NCBI GenBank assembly: GCA_036505295.1
Contig: DASXTQ010000003.1
Span: 1-29,250 of the forward strand
Source of the DNA: WS-7 sp036505295
GTDB taxonomy: Bacteria > Eisenbacteria > RBG-16-71-46 > SZUA-252
Direction of reading: 5' to 3'
DNA: 29,250 nt
Positions 25,619 through 29,250 of this stretch are shown here, piece by piece. Positions within the stretch are counted from its first letter, which is position 1. Every line of letters starts with the position of its first letter. Under the pieces are notes generated by a model. That model had not been told where the DNA came from. It saw nothing but the letters and a program-made list of their open reading frames with translations, and did no database searches. Both the position numbers and the translations under genes were made by a program.

Positions 25619-27486
25619 ACCGGCGTTTCCACCGCATCCTGCCCGCTCTCGTGGTCGGAGGACTTCTCTTCGCCGCCGCGGCGGTCTACGCCCTTTCGTC
25701 GGGCGAAATCATCAAGCAGGGCGTGGAGGCGTATCGGGGGGGGAACTACAAACGCGCGCTGGAGCTCTTCACCCAGGCGCTCAGGCTGGATCCAAACGGG
25801 CCGAAGCCTCATTACTTCATCGGGAGCGCGCTCGAGAAACTGGGCGAGCCGGACAGCGCGATGGTCGAGTACAAGACCGCGGTTCGGATCGATCCCAAAT
25901 ACGTCGAGGCCTTGACGGCGTGGGGGAATCTCCTCCGCAAGCAAGGCAAGCTGGAGGAGGGGACGGCCAAGCTCCAGGAAGCGGTGAAGTACAACCCGAA
26001 GGACGCGCCCGCCCTCTACGCGCTGGGCCAGGCCTACATCAAGGACAAGAAGTGGGACGAAGCTCTCGCCGTGTTTCGCAAGGGGACCCTGCTCAAGCAG
26101 GGACGCGCGCTCTTCCTCGGCGGGATGGCCCTCGCTCAGGAGGGCAAGGGTGAGACCAAGCAGGCCGAGGAGACGTTCATCCGCGCCCGCGAAACCGATC
26201 CGAATAATCTTCGGGTGCGGCTGGATCTGGGAGGTTTCTACGAGCGGAAGAAGATCCCGGCGCTGGCCGCGCCGGAATACGTCAGGGCCGCCGAGCTCGA
26301 TCCCAAGAACCCCGAGACCCATTTCCTTGCCGGCCGGGCCCTCGTCGGAATGAACGAGTTCAACTACGGGCTTGCCTCCTTCATGCGCGCCATCGAGGTG
26401 GATTCGACCTATGCTCCCGCCTATCTGGAGGCGGGGCGCCTTTACTTCCGCGCGAACCGTCCTCAGGACGCAGCCCAGATGTTCCGGGCGTACACCGGAT
26501 TCAAGAATGACGATCCGGAGGGCTACCTCGAGCTGGGCCGCGCCTTGGCGAAGAGTCCCGTGCCCGGGGACCGCGAGGAGGCGATCGTCGTGCTCGAGAA
26601 GGCGAACGACGTGAAGCCGGGCAACTGCGAGGTTGCGGGCGCGCTCGGGAAGCTCTATTTCGACAAGCGCGACAACGAAAACGCACTCAAGTACTACGAT
26701 CTGTACGCGCAGTGCGCGGACACGCTCATGAGCGCTGAGGAGCACTTGAAGCTCGGCACGCTGTACGTCGCCGCCAAGGACTCGGCGAAAGCGGTTCCCC
26801 AGCTCGCGCGCGCCATCCAGATGGATTCCACCCTCGTCAAGGACGCGAACTTCCAGCTGGGATTCCTCTATTTCGCCCGTCAGGATCATGCACGCGCGAT
26901 CCCGTACTTCGAAGCGGCGCTCAAATCCGACTCGACGTACATGCCGGCGCTCCTGAACCTCGGCTTGGCGCTCCTCGCCGTGAAACAGCCGGTCGCGGGA
27001 GTCGATGTGCTCCGCCGCGCGCTCGCGGTGAACCCGAAGGAGACGCGGGCGCGGATCTGGATCGCGCAGACTCTGACCTCACTCGATTCGCTCCCGGAAG
27101 CGTTCGATATGTACCAATCCGCGATTGCACAGGATTCCACGAACGCCGAGGCGTATCGGGGAGCCGGCGTGGTGCTCCTGCTCCAGAAGAACTGGCCGGA
27201 AGCCGCGACTTATCTCGAGCACGCGGTCCAGCTGGATCCCGCGAATCTTCAGGGGCACGTTTGGCTCGCGCAGGCCTACTCGAACAGCGGCGATGTACCG
27301 AAAGCAAAGATGGAGTTCAACAAGGCACTGGACATCGATCCGAACAACAGAGACGCGTCCAAGGGATTGGAGCTGATTCGAAAATATGAGCAACAGAAGG
27401 CGGTGAAGAAGAGCGGGACAGCACCAAGCGGGACGGCACCGAGCGGGACGAAGACGGGTGGGAAACCGGTCGGGGGGACACCCTAG
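25615..27486 (+). CDS. Large exported TPR-repeat protein
   Basis: A 623-residue protein with a signal peptide or single anchor (hydrophobic residues 9-26, AVYALS at a possible cleavage site). Most of the remainder is tandem tetratricopeptide repeats, about a dozen or more, with the typical A..Y..A...DP pattern (for example YRGGNYKRALELFTQALRLDPN and YLEHAVQLDPANLQGHVWLAQAYSNSGD). It probably serves as a periplasmic protein-protein scaffold. The C-terminal tail is low complexity with SGTAP-type repeats, Lys and Gly. Start GTG 25615 is preceded by AGAGGAGG (25603-25610) and overlaps the TGA of the PstS-like gene, so the two are co-translated. The open frame extends upstream inside that gene but lacks a signal sequence there. 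No enzymatic domain is visible. Confidence 0.88.
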   Translation: MNRRFHRILPALVVGGLLFAAAAVYALSSGEIIKQGVEAYRGGNYKRALELFTQALRLDPNGPKPHYFIGSALEKLGEPDSAMVEYKTAVRIDPKYVEALTAWGNLLRKQGKLEEGTAKLQEAVKYNPKDAPALYALGQAYIKDKKWDEALAVFRKGTLLKQGRALFLGGMALAQEGKGETKQAEETFIRARETDPNNLRVRLDLGGFYERKKIPALAAPEYVRAAELDPKNPETHFLAGRALVGMNEFNYGLASFMRAIEVDSTYAPAYLEAGRLYFRANRPQDAAQMFRAYTGFKNDDPEGYLELGRALAKSPVPGDREEAIVVLEKANDVKPGNCEVAGALGKLYFDKRDNENALKYYDLYAQCADTLMSAEEHLKLGTLYVAAKDSAKAVPQLARAIQMDSTLVKDANFQLGFLYFARQDHARAIPYFEAALKSDSTYMPALLNLGLALLAVKQPVAGVDVLRRALAVNPKETRARIWIAQTLTSLDSLPEAFDMYQSAIAQDSTNAEAYRGAGVVLLLQKNWPEAATYLEHAVQLDPANLQGHVWLAQAYSNSGDVPKAKMEFNKALDIDPNNRDASKGLELIRKYEQQKAVKKSGTAPSGTAPSGTKTGGKPVGGTP

Positions 27487-27522
27487 GCAAGGGCGGCGAG
27501 GCGCCGCGGAGAGGAAGGTACG

Positions 27523-27861
27523 ATGAGTCAGGATGTCCGGACCGTGGGCGACGTCACGAGTATCACGCCGAAGGGAATGCTCCTGGGCGGCAAGGAGACC
27601 GATGAGCTCCAAGCCAAGATCAAGGAGCTGGCCGAAGCAGGAAACAAGAAGCTTCTGATCAATCTGGGCCAGACGTCGTTCATGAACAGCGTGTCCTTGG
27701 GCGTGCTGATCGCGGCCCACAGCAACTACGCCAAGCGGGGAGCCCAGATGAAGCTCTGCGCGGTGGATAAGAAGATCCAAAATATCTTCGTCGTGACCAA
27801 ACTATCGTTGGTGTTCGACGTCTACGATACCGAGGAGGAGGCGCTGAAGAGCTTCAAATAG
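27523..27861 (+). CDS. STAS-domain protein (anti-anti-sigma factor-like)
   Basis: Single-domain protein of 112 residues with the SpoIIAA/STAS fold: TVGDVTSITPKGMLLGGKETDELQ, LLINLGQTSFMNSVSLGVLIAAH and AVDKKIQNIFVVTKLSLVFDVYDTEEEALKSF. In classical antagonists the loop reads DSSGLG with a phosphorylated serine. Here it is N55-S56-V57-S58-L59-G60: the serine is kept but the preceding Asp is Asn. No partner kinase (RsbW/SpoIIAB-like) or PP2C phosphatase is in the window. It could regulate a sigma factor through partners elsewhere or act in an envelope complex. ATG 27523 is preceded by GAGAGGAAGG and follows the TPR gene by 36 bases. Confidence 0.88.
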   Translation: MSQDVRTVGDVTSITPKGMLLGGKETDELQAKIKELAEAGNKKLLINLGQTSFMNSVSLGVLIAAHSNYAKRGAQMKLCAVDKKIQNIFVVTKLSLVFDVYDTEEEALKSFK

Positions 27862-27884
27862 ACGTGGTTGCCGGAGCGGGGGGG

Positions 27885-27904
27885 CCTGCTGCATACTTTG
27901 CAGG
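27885..27904 (+). promoter_or_regulatory. Palindromic element before exbB
   Basis: CCTGC (27885-27889) and GCAGG (27900-27904) flank ten bases that contain TACTTT, a -10-like hexamer. A nested CTGCA/TGCAG pair is also present. A weak TTGCCG lies 20 bases upstream of TACTTT, too far for a good promoter. It could be an operator or a weak hairpin; the element is small enough to be chance. Confidence 0.25.
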
Positions 27905-27948
27905 GACAGGGATATCGGTTCGCCCAACTGGAATAGGAGGAGGTCGAA

Positions 27949-28671
27949 GTGAAACAGGGTGTGTTCATGACGCTTGTGGCCGTAGTCGCGCTCGCGATCG
28001 CGATTGTGGTCTATATGTTCCTGCCCGACTACATCAAGAAGGGCGGGTACCTGGTCGCCCTTCTGATCATGCTCTCCATCATGTCCGTGACCCTCACGTT
28101 CGAACGCCTGTTCACCCTCAGCCGGGCGCGCGGAAAGCAGCCGCTCCCCGTCTTCATGCGGAGCGTGCGGCAGAAGATCGACGCGATGGACATCGAGGGT
28201 GCCGCGGAGCTATGCGCCAAGCAGCGCGGATCCCTCGCCAACGTTCTCCGCGCGGGGCTGGACCGATATGCGGTGGTCCGCTCGGTGAACCTGGACTTGA
28301 AGACCCGGATGGAAGAGGTGCAAAAGGCGATGGAAGAGGCGAACATGCTGGAGGTCCCGCTCCTCGAGCGGAACCTGATCGCCCTGGCGACCATCGCGTC
28401 CATCGCCACCATGGTCGGACTTCTGGGCACGGTCATCGGGATGATCCGCTCCTTCGCCGCGTTGGGCCAAACCGGCTCGGTGGACGCCGTGAAACTCGCA
28501 CTCGGTATTTCGGAGGCGCTCATCAATACGGCCGGGGGCCTCTTCGTCGCGATCTTCTCGATCGTGCTCTACAACGTGTTCGTCACGATGATCGACAACT
28601 TCAACTACGGAATGGACGAGGCGACCGTCGAGGTGATCGAGGTGCTCTCGATGAAAGAGGCGACGAAGTAA
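27949..28671 (+). CDS. exbB: MotA/TolQ/ExbB proton channel family protein
   Basis: Inner-membrane stator of 240 residues that, with ExbD, converts proton-motive force into work on a TonB- or TolA-like partner. An additional N-terminal hydrophobic helix (about 5-25) is followed by the usual TM1 (GGYLVALLIMLSIMSVTLTFERL), a cytoplasmic region, and the paired helices IALATIASIATMVGLLGTVIGMIRSF and ALGISEALINTAGGLFVAIFSIVLYN, whose GLLGTV and T-x-x-GL segments are family hallmarks. GTG 27949 sits behind AGGAGGAGG. The stop codon directly abuts the exbD start. Which partner protein it energises cannot be read from this window, because the operon is cut downstream. Confidence 0.93.
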   Translation: MKQGVFMTLVAVVALAIAIVVYMFLPDYIKKGGYLVALLIMLSIMSVTLTFERLFTLSRARGKQPLPVFMRSVRQKIDAMDIEGAAELCAKQRGSLANVLRAGLDRYAVVRSVNLDLKTRMEEVQKAMEEANMLEVPLLERNLIALATIASIATMVGLLGTVIGMIRSFAALGQTGSVDAVKLALGISEALINTAGGLFVAIFSIVLYNVFVTMIDNFNYGMDEATVEVIEVLSMKEATK

Positions 28672-29115
28672 ATGCCCGTCAAGAAGCTTCGACGCATCGG
28701 GATCAAGATCGACATGACGCCCATGGTGGACGTGGCGTTTCTATTGTTGATCTTCTTCATGTCGACCTCGCAGTTCGATCCGCCGCAGAAGGTGCCCATC
28801 ACGATTCCGGACAGCCACTCGAACCTGAAAGTTCCTGAGTCCGACGTGCTGACGATCGGAGTCGGCAAGAACAACGAGATTCTCTATTCGGTCGGGAAGG
28901 GCCCGCAGGAGTTCACCGATATCGCGAATCTGGAATCCGTGGTGACCGAGCAGCGCCGGCGGAATCCGCGCCTCCGGGTCGCCATCAAGGCGGACCGGGT
29001 CTCGGACTACGGCACGATGGAAGACATCATGGCCGTCATGCAGAAAACCAATACGATCACCTTCAGCCTGGTCACCGAGCTTGTGACCAGTCAGAAATCC
29101 GCGCTGTCGCACTGA
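28672..29115 (+). CDS. exbD: Biopolymer transport protein ExbD/TolR (first copy)
   Basis: Single-pass inner-membrane protein of 147 residues that pairs with ExbB. A short basic N-terminus leads into MTPMVDVAFLLLIFFMSTSQF; D20 is the proton-relay aspartate conserved in ExbD (E. coli D25) and TolR. The periplasmic domain contains a small fold ending RLRVAIKADRVSDYGTMEDIMAVMQK, close to the family consensus (KADxxxxYxxVxxVMD). ATG 28672 follows the exbB TAA with no gap (TAAATG), so translation is likely coupled. The ending TFSLVTELVTSQK is typical. Confidence 0.93.
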   Translation: MPVKKLRRIGIKIDMTPMVDVAFLLLIFFMSTSQFDPPQKVPITIPDSHSNLKVPESDVLTIGVGKNNEILYSVGKGPQEFTDIANLESVVTEQRRRNPRLRVAIKADRVSDYGTMEDIMAVMQKTNTITFSLVTELVTSQKSALSH

Positions 29116-29149
29116 TACGCGCGGGGAGAACCGGAAGGAGTAGGACTCC

Positions 29150-29250
29150 ATGGGTGCCGTAGACACCCCCGAAACCGGCGTAAAACACAAAAAAGGCGGC
29201 AGGCGCAAACCGAAGCGGATCGGGATCAAGATCGACATGACCCCGATGGT
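29150..29250 (+). CDS. Second ExbD/TolR protein (3' truncated by window)
   Basis: ATG 29150 is preceded by GGAAGGAG. The 33 visible residues begin with a basic, Lys/Gly-rich cytoplasmic segment (residues 12-22) and reach RIGIKIDMTPM, the start of the ExbD membrane helix, identical to the first copy in IGIKIDMTPM. The gene runs off the window, so the helix, aspartate and periplasmic domain are not seen. Two consecutive ExbD genes after ExbB are common in FCB bacteria. A TonB-like gene may follow. Confidence 0.85.
   Translation, partial: MGAVDTPETGVKHKKGGRRKPKRIGIKIDMTPM

Overview
The window is GC-rich DNA, with GTG used as freely as ATG for starts, from a didermic (Gram-negative) bacterium. 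It carries Omp85/BamA, Skp/OmpH, an almost complete lipid A (Raetz) pathway, Kdo transferase, an MsbA-type exporter and two GT9 heptosyltransferase-like enzymes. The fused LpxC-FabZ protein, the STAS-ExbB-ExbD-ExbD block and the overall gene order suggest the FCB side of the tree (Gemmatimonadota, Candidatus Eisenbacteria or similar). That placement is inference from gene content, not a phylogeny.

Region 1 (1-16578, + strand) is one tightly packed envelope-biogenesis run whose neighbours overlap or lie within 45 bases: bamA (5' end cut off by the window), ompH/skp, lpxD, lpxC-fabZ, lpxA, a GnnA-like Gfo/Idh/MocA dehydrogenase, lpxB, waaA (kdtA), lpxK, nadB, a small conserved hypothetical of the Minf_1886/TIGR04138 type, an msbA-like ABC exporter, a GT9 glycosyltransferase and a GhrA-like 2-hydroxyacid dehydrogenase. 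BamA and Skp handle outer-membrane protein assembly. LpxA/C/D/B/K and WaaA build Kdo-lipid A, MsbA flips it, and the GT9 enzymes extend the core. No UDP-diacylglucosamine pyrophosphatase (LpxH, LpxI or LpxG) is present, and the dehydrogenase occupies the lpxA-lpxB interval.

Region 2 (about 16600-19995, +) starts with a recognisable promoter and holds tdh and kbl, the two-step threonine-to-glycine pathway, followed by a waaF-like heptosyltransferase.

Region 3 (20005-23007, - strand) is a two-gene unit: a large polytopic TPR protein with a six-cysteine zinc ribbon, then a DUF4388 (PatA N-terminal-like) protein with a membrane anchor and a pilin-like tail. Neither has an assigned function.

Region 4 (23121-24419, +) is asnS, transcribed divergently from region 3. 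The 281-base gap that follows is the largest in the window. It contains a promoter, a strong terminator about 35 bases after the predicted transcription start (a possible short RNA), and a second promoter abutting the next gene.

Region 5 (24701-29250, +) holds a PstS-like lipoprotein with an eroded ligand motif, a long periplasmic TPR protein, a STAS-domain protein, and an ExbB-ExbD-ExbD proton-motive motor cut by the window end. This looks like an energised envelope system rather than a phosphate transporter, because no PstCAB genes are visible.

No tRNA, rRNA, CRISPR array, insertion sequence or phage gene was seen. The strongest leads for something undescribed are region 5, the region 3 gene pair, the dehydrogenase in the lipid A operon, and the promoter-terminator element after asnS.
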